8,569 nucleotides of DNA, taken from Actinomycetota bacterium. Lineage in GTDB: Bacteria; Actinomycetota; Actinomycetes; Actinomycetales; Microbacteriaceae. The stretch is taken from the NCBI GenBank assembly GCA_009704155.1, contig WLES01000023.1:1-8569 (forward strand), read 5' to 3'. This document shows positions 1-6,321 of the stretch, one piece after another (within the stretch, counting starts at the first letter, position 1; the number at the start of each line of letters is the position of its first letter). The position numbers were made by a program, and so were the translations under genes. Below the pieces are notes generated by a model. The model ran no database searches. It saw nothing but the letters and a program-made list of their open reading frames with translations, and had not been told where the DNA came from.

Positions 1-730
1 CAAGCGCAGCCTTGGCCGGGACCTTCTTCATGCGGTAGTAGTCGGCAATGTCCGTGAGTGTTGCCACGCCAAGAGCCCGCACAGCGTCTGTAACGAGCGC
101 CCGGCGCGCATCTAACTCGGGGATCGCTATTGCTCTCAGTGAATCTGGGACTACCTGCTCAACCGGAGCGTAGACGCGTTGAAAGTTTCTGCGACCGATT
201 GCCGTAATCACGCCGCCGTCGAAAAGTTCTTCGAGCGTTCGCTTCGCGTCGCTCCAATCCCACCACGAGCCACGCTGTGCGCCTTTCTTGTCGTCGAGTT
301 GACTGAAGGTGGCCGGCCCGTCTTTCCGCAGCCTCTCGAGTAGCGAGTCGGCGAGTTCGCGGTGTTCAGCCAACCACTGCCCGGGTTGTGAGTGCCGCTC
401 GCGCGCAGCCTGCATTTTGAATTGCCACAGTGGCCACGATTCGATGGGGATAAAGGACGCTTCGTGCACCCAGTACTCGACGTGAGAGGCCGGGGTGTGT
501 TCTGAAAGGAGCAAATCGTCGAGGATTCCTGAGTCGTAGTTTCCCAGTCGAGCAAACAAAGGGAGGTAGTGACTCCGCTCGAACACGTTGACAGAATCGA
601 GCTGGAGAACTCCCATGGTTTTGATGGCGCCGGCGAGATGGTCTGCAGTGACTTTCCGGTCGTTTCGTTTACCGAACCCCTGCGCAGCGAGGGCGACGGC
701 CTTCGCTTCGGCCCGAGAAAAATCACTCAC
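1..730 (-). CDS. YcaQ/AlkX-like HTH_42 DNA glycosylase, 3' end cut off by window
   Basis: Reading the minus strand from GTG at 730 gives 243 residues without a stop, continuing past position 1. The protein begins VSDFSRAEAKAVALAAQGF and has the hallmark stretch QLDSVNVFERSHYLPLF at about residues 43-59, then EYWVHEASFIP and a Trp-rich block SWWDWSDAKRTLEELF. This is the winged-helix HTH_42 family (E. coli YcaQ/AlkX, Streptomyces AlkZ), whose characterised members excise bulky alkylated bases and unhook interstrand crosslinks. Q43-L-D45 matches the Gln-hydrophobic-Asp catalytic motif I recall for the YcaQ branch rather than the Gln-hydrophobic-Gln form of AlkZ. Usual length is about 400 residues, so over half is visible. 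GTG 730 is preferred because related proteins begin shortly before the AAQGF segment. In-frame TTG at 736 and ATG at 763 are alternatives; the latter would overlap the divergent ATG of the next gene. Family is secure; exact substrate is inferred. Confidence 0.86.
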   Translation of the reverse strand, partial: MSDFSRAEAKAVALAAQGFGKRNDRKVTADHLAGAIKTMGVLQLDSVNVFERSHYLPLFARLGNYDSGILDDLLLSEHTPASHVEYWVHEASFIPIESWPLWQFKMQAARERHSQPGQWLAEHRELADSLLERLRKDGPATFSQLDDKKGAQRGSWWDWSDAKRTLEELFDGGVITAIGRRNFQRVYAPVEQVVPDSLRAIAIPELDARRALVTDAVRALGVATLTDIADYYRMKKVPAKAAL

Positions 731-761
731 CCTCAATACGGTAGCGTTTTCACAGAGAATC
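731..761. promoter_or_regulatory. 31-bp divergent gap between glycosylase and threonine ammonia-lyase
   Basis: Only 31 bases separate the two divergent starts, so each promoter must overlap the other's transcript or reach into the neighbouring coding region. TACGGT at 737-742 (plus) fits the loose actinobacterial -10 pattern TANNNT and would place a start about 13 bases before the ATG at 762. On the minus strand TACCGT at 738-743 fits the same pattern and would start transcription almost at the GTG of the glycosylase. No convincing -35 element was found for either. Ribosome-binding signals are weak on both sides. The promoter assignments are tentative. Confidence 0.3.
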
Positions 762-1997
762 ATGGCAAAGCAACTAACCGGACCCACTCTCGCGGAATTC
801 GTCACCGCGCAGTCCGTCGTGTCGCACGTCGCTCAAGCTACGCCCATTGAAGTCTCGCGATTCCTTGAGGAAATCCTCGGAGTTCCGGTGACGATGAAGT
901 GCGAGAACCTGCAGCGAACGGGTGCATACAAAGTTCGCGGTGCATACAACCGCATGAGCAAACTCAGCGATGCCGAACGCGCGCTCGGCGTTGTGGCGGC
1001 ATCGGCCGGCAATCACGCTCAGGGAGTCGCGCTCGCAGCGCACGAACTGGGAATTCACGCGACAATTTTCATGCCGGTTGGGGTCGCACTCCCGAAACTG
1101 CAAGCAACCAAGGCGTACGGCGCCGATGTCGTCCTTCGAGGTGTCATCTTCAACGAAGCGCTCGAAGCCGCGCGTGACTTTGCTGAGAAGTCGGGCGCAA
1201 TCTTCATTCCGCCTTTCGACAATCACGATGTGATCGCTGGCCAAGGAACCGTTGGGCTAGAAATCTGGGATCAGGTTCCCGGCGTTGAAACGGTCATTAT
1301 TCCTGTCGGCGGGGGCGGGCTCATTGCCGGCGTTGCGTCGGCGATGAAGCAAAAGGCTGCAGAAGAGGGAAGACCGTTCCGCGTAATCGGGGTTCAGTCA
1401 GCGCAGGCCGCTGCTTACCCTCCGTCTCTCGAAGCCGGGGCTCCTACGTCAATCACGGTCAAGCCAACGATCGCCGACGGCATCAGCGTTGCCAAGCCGG
1501 GTGCTCTGCCGTTCGCCATCATTCAGGAAACGGTCGACGAGATCGTCACCGTCAGTGACGACGACATCGCGAGGGCTCTCCTCATGCTCCTCGAGCGGGC
1601 AAAGCTCGTCGTCGAACCAGCGGGTGCAGCGGGTGTCGCAGCGATCCTCGCCGGCAAGATCACGGCAACCGGACCGACCAATGTCATCTTGTCTGGCGGC
1701 AACATCGACCCGAAGCTCATGGAACGCGTGATTTCACGAGGGCTCATCGCGTCAGGGCGATACCTTCACATTCGAATTCCGCTGCCCGACCGCCCAGGTC
1801 AGTTGGCGCGAGTTGCAGAAATCGTTGCAGGACAAAACGCGAACGTTATTGAAGTGCTCCACACGCGGCACGGAACCGACCTTCAAATCAGCCAGGTCGA
1901 ACTGTCGGTTGATATCGAAACCCGCGGCCCAGACCACTCAGACCAGGTTCTCGATGCGCTTCGTGCAGAAGGCTACGAACCTCGCGTCGAAATCTAG
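762..1997 (+). CDS. ilvA: Threonine ammonia-lyase (threonine dehydratase) with C-terminal ACT domain
   Basis: PLP-dependent enzyme deaminating L-threonine to 2-oxobutanoate and ammonia, the entry to isoleucine synthesis or, in catabolic forms, threonine breakdown. The 411-residue product has the PLP-lysine motif RTGAYKVRG with Lys57, the substrate loop SAGNHAQG (81-88), the phosphate-cradling glycine loop PVGGGGL (183-186 are the glycines) and a late LSGGNIDP segment. Residues from about 333 to 411 form one ACT domain (LHIRIPLPDRPGQLARV), expected to sense an amino acid. Length and the single short ACT resemble the medium-form family (TIGR01127-like) rather than the long E. coli IlvA with two ACT-like units, so biosynthetic versus catabolic use cannot be decided here. 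The start at 762 gives a normal N-terminus; an in-frame ATG at 588 adds 58 residues that are antisense to the glycosylase gene and look non-coding. The stop codon directly abuts the stop of the convergent greA. Confidence 0.95.
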   Translation: MAKQLTGPTLAEFVTAQSVVSHVAQATPIEVSRFLEEILGVPVTMKCENLQRTGAYKVRGAYNRMSKLSDAERALGVVAASAGNHAQGVALAAHELGIHATIFMPVGVALPKLQATKAYGADVVLRGVIFNEALEAARDFAEKSGAIFIPPFDNHDVIAGQGTVGLEIWDQVPGVETVIIPVGGGGLIAGVASAMKQKAAEEGRPFRVIGVQSAQAAAYPPSLEAGAPTSITVKPTIADGISVAKPGALPFAIIQETVDEIVTVSDDDIARALLMLLERAKLVVEPAGAAGVAAILAGKITATGPTNVILSGGNIDPKLMERVISRGLIASGRYLHIRIPLPDRPGQLARVAEIVAGQNANVIEVLHTRHGTDLQISQVELSVDIETRGPDHSDQVLDALRAEGYEPRVEI

Positions 1998-2474
1998 TTA
2001 ACCGACGAACGGTTCGATTGACAGAATCTCGACGGCGATGATGGCACCCGTAGGCGCTGTGAACGTCGTTGCGTCACCGGCTTCAAGTCCGAGGATCGCT
2101 TCACCGAGCGGACTGTGCTCGCTGTAGACATCGAGGTCGGTGTCTCCCGCAATCTCGCGTGAGCCAAGAAGGAATCGCTCCTCGTCTCCGTGAATGTGCG
2201 CGGTGACAACAGTGCCTGGTGCAACGCGCGACGCGTCCACGGGCTCAGCTCCAACGTGGGAGTTCTCCAGCATGGCGGTGAGCTCACGGATGCGGGCTTC
2301 GATTTTGCCTTGCTCGTCTTTGGCAGCGTGGTAGCCGCCGTTTTCCTTCAGGTCACCCTCGGAGCGGGCGGCTTCGATTCTCTTGACGATTTCCGCACGA
2401 CCGGTCGACGAGAGCGTTTCGAGTTCGAGCGCGAGTCGATCGAACGCTTCTTGCGTCAGCCACATCGATGCCAT
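1998..2474 (-). CDS. greA: Transcription elongation factor GreA
   Basis: Binds the RNA polymerase secondary channel and stimulates cleavage of the transcript 3' end in backtracked complexes. The 158-residue product has the N-terminal coiled coil with the tip motif EGDLKENGGYHAAK; Asp41 and Glu44 fall at the positions of the two acidic residues that coordinate the catalytic Mg2+ in E. coli GreA. The C-terminal FKBP-like domain (about 85-158) includes the SPLGEAILG segment. The beginning MASMWLTQEAFDRL is like other actinobacterial GreA proteins. The start at 2474 is supported by the Shine-Dalgarno AAGGGG six bases upstream on the minus strand. It lies 64 bases downstream of the DUF4307 gene in the same orientation, probably co-transcribed. 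It is convergent with ilvA with no base between the two stops. Confidence 0.96.
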   Translation of the reverse strand: MASMWLTQEAFDRLALELETLSSTGRAEIVKRIEAARSEGDLKENGGYHAAKDEQGKIEARIRELTAMLENSHVGAEPVDASRVAPGTVVTAHIHGDEERFLLGSREIAGDTDLDVYSEHSPLGEAILGLEAGDATTFTAPTGAIIAVEILSIEPFVG

Positions 2475-2538
2475 GTCATTCCCCTTAATTGGACGTAGCT
2501 ACAAGAATAATGTCGACTACCCAGTCGAATTGACGGAT

Positions 2539-2934
2539 TTAGAAGGTCGTACGCCAGCAGGAATACACTTCAATTCCGCGTGTTTCGCCGACGGCCCTTA
2601 CCGTCTCTCGATGAGTCGATGTCGATGTGGTCGACGCTGGCAGATTGACGATCAGCCACCCGTTAGTCGACATGGATGGCGCAACGGTGCGAATTGCGCA
2701 CGACACCTCGGTGCCGACGGGGGCGGTGACGTTCCACGTCACGCTCGCTACTGTGCCGCCTGTCTCCGATTCAAATGCAACCCATTCGAGACCGAACGAC
2801 CGGTCAGAACTGAGAGCCCACACCGACCACCCGGCGAAGGCGGCCAGAAAGGTGAAGCCCAAAATCCACACAACTCGGAAGTCGCGACGGCGGTGTATTC
2901 CGTATCGCGATTCGTAGTCTGTCGGCTGTGTCAT
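2539..2934 (-). CDS. DUF4307 single-pass membrane protein
   Basis: A 131-residue product beginning MTQPTDYESRYG with a basic cytoplasmic patch HRRRDFR, one hydrophobic span at about residues 21-41 (VVWILGFTFLAAFAGWSVWAL), and a C-terminal part predicted to lie outside the membrane. That part is beta-rich and contains SCAIR and a terminal YSCWRTTF. Layout, length and position immediately upstream of greA match the actinobacterial DUF4307 family (Rv1081c in M. tuberculosis), whose function is unknown. The two cysteines in the outer part could form a disulfide; this is inference. The ATG at 2934 is chosen because related proteins start with a similar YxxRYG segment. The upstream in-frame ATG at 2997 would add 21 residues overlapping the divergent gene. 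An AGGA lies upstream of 2934 but at long spacing. Family assignment is fairly sure. Confidence 0.82.
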   Translation of the reverse strand: MTQPTDYESRYGIHRRRDFRVVWILGFTFLAAFAGWSVWALSSDRSFGLEWVAFESETGGTVASVTWNVTAPVGTEVSCAIRTVAPSMSTNGWLIVNLPASTTSTSTHRETVRAVGETRGIEVYSCWRTTF

Positions 2935-2979
2935 GGTTGCTCGGTATCCTGTATTTAGGCTACGCGAACGGAGAGAACC
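2935..2979. promoter_or_regulatory. 45-bp divergent intergenic region
   Basis: This gap lies between the divergent starts of the DUF4307 gene and the small membrane protein, so at least one promoter should lie in or near it. GGAGAG just before the ATG at 2980 is a good Shine-Dalgarno for the plus-strand gene. AT-rich TATCCTGTATTTAGGCTA at 2946-2963 is the likely -10 area, but several TANNNT frames are possible on both strands (TATCCT and TAGGCT on plus, TAGCCT on minus) and no clear -35 fixes one. Confidence 0.3.
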
Positions 2980-3213
2980 ATGACGACACTGCTTCACGCT
3001 GCGGTAGAAATCGACCCGAACGGGGTAACCCCCGGCGTCGTCGGATTTCTCGCGACAGCGGGTGTTGGAATCGCTGTCATGTTCCTTGCACTAGACCTCG
3101 TTCGCCGCATCCGTCGATTGCGATACCGCGAAGAAGCGCGAATGAATGTCGATGCCGAGCAGGCCGTTGACGAGTTGATCGAGTCGATTGATAAGGAAAC
3201 CGGAAACTCATAA
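2980..3213 (+). CDS. Small single-span membrane protein, translationally coupled to the prenyl transferase
   Basis: A 77-residue protein of unknown function. About 17 N-terminal residues precede a hydrophobic span at roughly 18-39 (GVVGFLATAGVGIAVMFLALDL). A strongly basic stretch follows (RRIRRLRYREEAR), which by the positive-inside rule places the C-terminus in the cytoplasm, and then an acidic tail (DAEQAVDELIESIDKE) that could form a helix. The start is supported by GGAGAG about six bases upstream. The stop TAA shares its last base with the ATG of the next gene (TAATG), suggesting translational coupling. Small proteins of this layout sit near mca and the Z-prenyl transferase in other Actinobacteria (Rv1083 in M. 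tuberculosis, from memory), so it is probably a conserved family. Its partner is not known; a role at the membrane with prenyl lipid synthesis is conjecture. Confidence 0.8.
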   Translation: MTTLLHAAVEIDPNGVTPGVVGFLATAGVGIAVMFLALDLVRRIRRLRYREEARMNVDAEQAVDELIESIDKETGNS

Positions 3214-3992
3214 TGTCGTTGCGCGAGCGCGTCAAGGCTGTTCTTTACGGACTGTATGCCCGTCGCCTCAGAGCACAGCTTCGAACGGTGGAGCCACCTC
3301 GGCACGTCGGAATGATTGTCGACGGCAATCGGAGATGGGCCAACCGCCAAGACGGCGTTTCCGTCGCAGAAGGCCATCGCGCCGGCGCAGACCGAATGCT
3401 CGTTTTCCTCAACTGGTGTGACGAAGCTGGCGTCAAGGTAGTCACGCTGTATCTAATGTCAACGGACAATGTGACGAATCGAAACTCTCAAGAGATCACC
3501 GACCTCACCGAGATCATTGCCGACCTTGCGGCCGACCTCGCCGAAGTCCCCGACTGGAAGATCCACCACGTCGGCGATGTGGCACGAATTCCTGAGCAGC
3601 TCGCCGACGCACTCACGCGTGTGACAGCCGAAACGGCCGATCGAGACGGGCTTCACATCAATCTCGCCGTGGGTTACGGCGGTCGCCACGAAATCACCGA
3701 GGCAGTGCGCGACATCATCCGCGAACACGAGGTCAAGGGGAGGGGCATTGACACTCTCGCGGAAGACATCACCCTCGAGAACATCGCCGCTCATCTCTAC
3801 ACAGCTGGACAGCCCGACCTCGACCTCGTGATTCGAACTTCGGGGGAGCAGCGCATCTCCGATTTCATGCTGTGGCAGTCAGCCCACACCGAGCTGTACT
3901 TCGTTGAAGCTCTCGGTCCTGACCTTCGTGAAATCGATGTTTTGCGTGCGCTGCGCGACTTCACGCGACGCCAACGCCGCTTCGGTTCGTAA
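3213..3992 (+). CDS. cis-Prenyl diphosphate synthase (UppS family, Rv1086-like)
   Basis: Cytosolic or membrane-associated enzyme adding isopentenyl diphosphate in cis to an allylic diphosphate, feeding synthesis of the polyprenyl carrier lipid for cell-wall sugars. The 259-residue product has the family signature MIVDGNRRWAN with catalytic Asp37, the STDN segment, AVGYGGRHEI, and the diphosphate-binding block RTSGEQRISDFMLWQSAHTELYF with Arg208, Arg214 and Glu227, equivalent to E. coli UppS Arg194, Arg200 and Glu213. The N-terminus (LYGLYARRLRAQL) and the overall sequence resemble M. tuberculosis Rv1086, a short-chain Z,E-farnesyl diphosphate synthase, more than the decaprenyl synthase Rv2361c. 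Chain length of the product therefore cannot be assumed to be C55, and no symbol is given. The ATG overlaps the stop of the upstream small membrane gene. About 150 bases separate it from phoH2. Confidence 0.92.
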   Translation: MSLRERVKAVLYGLYARRLRAQLRTVEPPRHVGMIVDGNRRWANRQDGVSVAEGHRAGADRMLVFLNWCDEAGVKVVTLYLMSTDNVTNRNSQEITDLTEIIADLAADLAEVPDWKIHHVGDVARIPEQLADALTRVTAETADRDGLHINLAVGYGGRHEITEAVRDIIREHEVKGRGIDTLAEDITLENIAAHLYTAGQPDLDLVIRTSGEQRISDFMLWQSAHTELYFVEALGPDLREIDVLRALRDFTRRQRRFGS

Positions 3993-4144
3993 ACAATTTG
4001 TTAACGTTTCCCCGCTCGGCGTGTCATTCGTTTTGCGCGACACGCGCGGGCATACGGTGAATGACATGAACTAAATCCGTGGCGTCAAGGCCACACAGGG
4101 CCGAAACTCCACTGGTTTGAAACCAACAGTCGAACGGAGCTCAC
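3993..4144 (+). promoter_or_regulatory. Structured leader/intergenic region upstream of phoH2
   Basis: This 152-base gap contains no credible protein gene; the only ATGs on the plus strand, at 4061 and 4066, open peptides of two codons. It is rich in inverted repeats: AACAA/TTGTT near 3992-4002, the competing stems at 4019-4068, GTGGC/GCCAC at 4079-4083 and 4090-4094, and TGGTTT/AAACCA at 4113-4125. GGAG at 4136-4139 is the ribosome-binding site of phoH2. TACGGT at 4053-4058 fits the TANNNT -10 pattern but has no good -35 at 16-19 bases. No run of T follows any stem, so a classical terminator for the prenyl transferase is not evident. Either an uppS-phoH2 read-through transcript or a phoH2-specific 5' UTR would carry these stems. 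Confidence 0.45.
4019..4068 (+). repeat. Two mutually exclusive stems in the phoH2 leader
   Basis: Stem A pairs GCGTGTC (4019-4025) with GACACGC (4039-4045), seven Watson-Crick pairs with a 13-base loop. Stem B pairs CGTGTCATTC (4020-4029) with GAATGACATG (4059-4068), nine Watson-Crick pairs plus one G-U. Both use the same 5' strand, so only one can form at a time. The arrangement is what an RNA switch or attenuator would need, but it could also be a DNA operator or chance. Confidence 0.4.
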
Positions 4145-5485
4145 GTGCCTTCCACTTCATCGCAGAAAGTCACCGCGAAACGCAAATCGTCAACCGCGCA
4201 GCGAACCTATGTTCTCGACACCTCGGTCTTGCTCTCCGACCCGCGCGCGTTGTTTCGATTTGCTGAACACGAAGTGGTCCTCCCCGTCGTGGTGGTTTCT
4301 GAGCTCGAGAAGAAGCGGCACGACCCAGAGATTGGGTACTTCGCCCGCCAAGCGCTTCGCTACCTTGACGATCTTCGTGCGAAGCACGAACGACTTGACA
4401 TGCCCATTTCAGTTGGCGAGGGTGGAACGCTCCGCGTTGAGCTGAATCACACGAGCGACGCAGCTTTGCCATCTGGCCTTCGCCTAGGCGACAACGACAC
4501 ACGAATCCTCTCTGTTGCGCTCAACCTTTCACAGGAGGGGAACGACGTTGTTGTCGTCTCGAAAGACCTCCCCATGCGCGTCAAGGCATCGAGCATCGGT
4601 CTCGCGGCCGAGGAATATCGGGCCGAGCTCGCAACCGACTCGGGATGGACAGGCTCGACCGAAATCTCCCTCTCCGGATCTGACATGCAAAAGTTCTATG
4701 ACGCCGAGTCGATCGTCACACCGGTGGCGAACGACCTGCCCGTCAACACGAACCTCATCATCCACTCGGAGCGAGGCAGTGCTCTCGGACGTGTGATGGG
4801 CAAGGGGCTAGTCACTCTCGTCAAGGGCGACCGCGACGCCTTCGGGTTGCACGGTCGAAGCGCAGAACAGCGTCTGGCGATTGACATGCTTCTCGACCCG
4901 ACAATCGGCATTGTTTCCCTCGGCGGTCGTGCTGGAACTGGGAAGAGCGCGCTTGCACTCTGCGCCGGACTGGAAGCCGTGCTTGAGCGCCGAGCCCACA
5001 AGAAGATCATGGTGTTCCGCCCGCTGTATGCGGTCGGAGGACAGGAGCTCGGGTTTCTGCCGGGCGACGCTGACGAAAAGATGAACCCGTGGGCGCAAGC
5101 CACGTTTGACACTCTCGGTTCAGTTGTCAGCGACAACGTCATGGACGAAGTTTTTGAACGCGGACTGATCGAGGTTCTGCCGCTAACCCACATTCGCGGC
5201 CGCTCGCTCCACGACGCGTTCGTCATTGTCGACGAGGCCCAGTCGCTCGAGCGGAACGTTCTCCTCACAGTTCTCAGCCGTATCGGGCAGAACTCGCGCG
5301 TTGTCCTCACCCACGATGTTGCTCAGCGCGACAATCTCCGGGTCGGCCGCCACGACGGAATCGCCAGCGTTATCGAGGCGCTCAAGGGGCAGTCGCTCTT
5401 CGGGCACATCACGCTTCAGCGAAGCGAGCGAAGCGACATCGCAGCTCTCGTAACGGACTTGCTAGACGACTACGAAATCGTGTGA
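4145..5485 (+). CDS. phoH2: PhoH2: PIN-domain RNase fused to PhoH ATPase
   Basis: The 446-residue protein joins an N-terminal PIN nuclease domain (about 20-160) to a C-terminal PhoH P-loop ATPase (about 235-446). Mycobacterial PhoH2 proteins of this architecture couple ATP-driven RNA unwinding to sequence-specific RNA cleavage. PIN acidic residues are present: Asp25 in VLDTSVL, Glu53 in VSELEKK, Asp116 and Asp118 in LGDNDTRIL, Asp141 in VSKDLPM. The ATPase has a Q-like segment [16 protein letters not shown] (236-251), Walker [10 protein letters not shown] (260-268) and Walker B VIVDEAQ (363-366 is DEAQ), followed by the [12 protein letters not shown] sensor segment. Both halves look intact. 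The GTG start at 4145 has GGAG five bases upstream; the first 20 residues are a basic, Ser/Thr-rich tail, as is common before the PIN fold. No PhoAT-like small ORF is seen overlapping the start. It acts in the cytoplasm; its RNA targets here are unknown. Confidence 0.94.
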   Translation: MPSTSSQKVTAKRKSSTAQRTYVLDTSVLLSDPRALFRFAEHEVVLPVVVVSELEKKRHDPEIGYFARQALRYLDDLRAKHERLDMPISVGEGGTLRVELNHTSDAALPSGLRLGDNDTRILSVALNLSQEGNDVVVVSKDLPMRVKASSIGLAAEEYRAELATDSGWTGSTEISLSGSDMQKFYDAESIVTPVANDLPVNTNLIIHSERGSALGRVMGKGLVTLVKGDRDAFGLHGRSAEQRLAIDMLLDPTIGIVSLGGRAGTGKSALALCAGLEAVLERRAHKKIMVFRPLYAVGGQELGFLPGDADEKMNPWAQATFDTLGSVVSDNVMDEVFERGLIEVLPLTHIRGRSLHDAFVIVDEAQSLERNVLLTVLSRIGQNSRVVLTHDVAQRDNLRVGRHDGIASVIEALKGQSLFGHITLQRSERSDIAALVTDLLDDYEIV

Positions 5486-5495
5486 CGCGCGTTGC

Positions 5496-5512
5496 GTTAG
5501 GTTAGCCCTAAC
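5496..5512 (+). promoter_or_regulatory. DtxR/IdeR-like iron box upstream of the TIM-barrel gene
   Basis: TTAGGTTAGCCCTAAC at 5497-5512 matches the first eleven bases of the DtxR/IdeR consensus TTAGGTTAGSCTAACCTAA exactly. The second half-site (CCTAAC) is present but displaced by one extra C. With the preceding G it forms the inverted repeat GTTAGG/CCTAAC around TTAGC. It sits 16 bases before the GTG at 5528, a sensible position for a repressor. The alternative reading, a weak hairpin after phoH2, lacks a T-tract. Iron-dependent control is inference from the motif only. Confidence 0.45.
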
Positions 5513-5527
5513 AGCGAGAGGGCTCCC

Positions 5528-6304
5528 GTGCCATATCAGTTAGCCGCCTCGGCGGAAATGCTCTACACGAATCTGCCGTTTGTGGAACGTGTCGAGAAGA
5601 TCCATGCTCGCGGACTCGGCGTTGAGATCTGGGACTGGACATCCAAAGACCTCCACGAACTTGCGGAGACGGGTGCAACTTTCCAATCGATGACGGGCTA
5701 CATCGAAGGCGATCTGCTTGAAGAGGACGGCATTGAGCGTTTCCTGGAATCCGCTCGCGAATCGATTGAGGCATCACGAATCATCGATTGTGCTCGACTG
5801 AATGTGCACGGCACAGGGTTGGACAGTAACGGCCGCGCGATCCGCCAGCGCCAGTCGGTCACCGCAGCCGAACGTGTGACGGCACGTGACACACTGTCGA
5901 AACTGGCTGATCTTGGGGCCAAATTCGGGGCAACGTTCATGCTTGAGAATCTCAATCTCCTTGTCGACCACCCGGGCACGCCGTTCGGGCGGGCGGAAGA
6001 CACGATCGAGCTGGTGTCGAGCATTGATAACCCCCACCTCCAACTCAACCTCGATTTGTATCACGCTCAGATCGGTGAAGGAAACCTGGTTGAACTGATT
6101 CGCCAGGCCTTCCCGTGGATCGGCGAGATTCAAGTCGCGGATGTTCCCGGCCGTTTAGAACCAGGCACCGGGGAAATCAATTACTCACGAATCGCCCTAG
6201 AACTCACGTCACTCGGCTTCGACAGAGTCGTAGGGCTAGAGGGCTGGGCATCCGGTAAATCCGGTGCGGCACTCGACGCATTCGTCAACGTCTTTCGGGA
6301 GTAA
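5528..6304 (+). CDS. Hydroxypyruvate isomerase-like TIM-barrel protein
   Basis: A 258-residue single-domain protein of the AP-endonuclease-2-type xylose-isomerase TIM-barrel superfamily, close to hydroxypyruvate isomerase (Hyi), which interconverts hydroxypyruvate and tartronate semialdehyde in glyoxylate metabolism. Diagnostic segments are EIWDW (33-37), MLENLN with Glu140, NLDLYHAQ with Asp176 and His179, the Hyi signature VADVPGRLEPGTGEINY (203-219), and VGLEGW with Glu238. Glu140 and Glu238 sit at almost the same positions as the paired catalytic glutamates of E. coli Hyi (142 and 240), and length agrees. No glyoxylate carboligase or tartronate semialdehyde reductase gene is in the window, so the substrate is uncertain; another keto-sugar acid is possible. 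The GTG start at 5528 is supported by GAGAGGG five bases upstream. The gene is 42 bases after phoH2 with an iron-box-like site between, and convergent with the HhH gene 17 bases beyond its stop. Confidence 0.83.
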   Translation: MPYQLAASAEMLYTNLPFVERVEKIHARGLGVEIWDWTSKDLHELAETGATFQSMTGYIEGDLLEEDGIERFLESARESIEASRIIDCARLNVHGTGLDSNGRAIRQRQSVTAAERVTARDTLSKLADLGAKFGATFMLENLNLLVDHPGTPFGRAEDTIELVSSIDNPHLQLNLDLYHAQIGEGNLVELIRQAFPWIGEIQVADVPGRLEPGTGEINYSRIALELTSLGFDRVVGLEGWASGKSGAALDAFVNVFRE

Positions 6305-6321
6305 TGCGGAGCCGGGCTGGG

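Noticed and set aside
208..726. 172-residue minus-strand ORF beginning MIFLGPKRR
   Set aside because: Low-complexity Ser/Arg/Thr-rich shadow frame; the neighbouring minus frame from 730 encodes a clear HTH_42 glycosylase.
588..761. 58-residue N-terminal extension of threonine ammonia-lyase
   Set aside because: Lies antisense to the 5' end of the glycosylase, has no family similarity, and the ATG at 762 gives the normal N-terminus.
2383..2958. 191-residue plus-strand ORF
   Set aside because: Antisense to greA and DUF4307, with Cys/Arg-rich shadow composition; both opposing genes are recognised families.
4696..5310. 204-residue minus-strand ORF
   Set aside because: Fully antisense to the ATPase domain of PhoH2; Ser/Arg/Pro-rich composition typical of shadows in high-GC DNA.
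5414..5440. Short GCGAAGCGA-like tandem repetition near the end of phoH2
   Set aside because: It encodes the ordinary RSERSD segment of PhoH2 and is too short to be a meaningful repeat.
5496..5512. Intrinsic terminator for phoH2
   Set aside because: The six-pair hairpin lacks a following T-tract, and its sequence fits an iron-box better.
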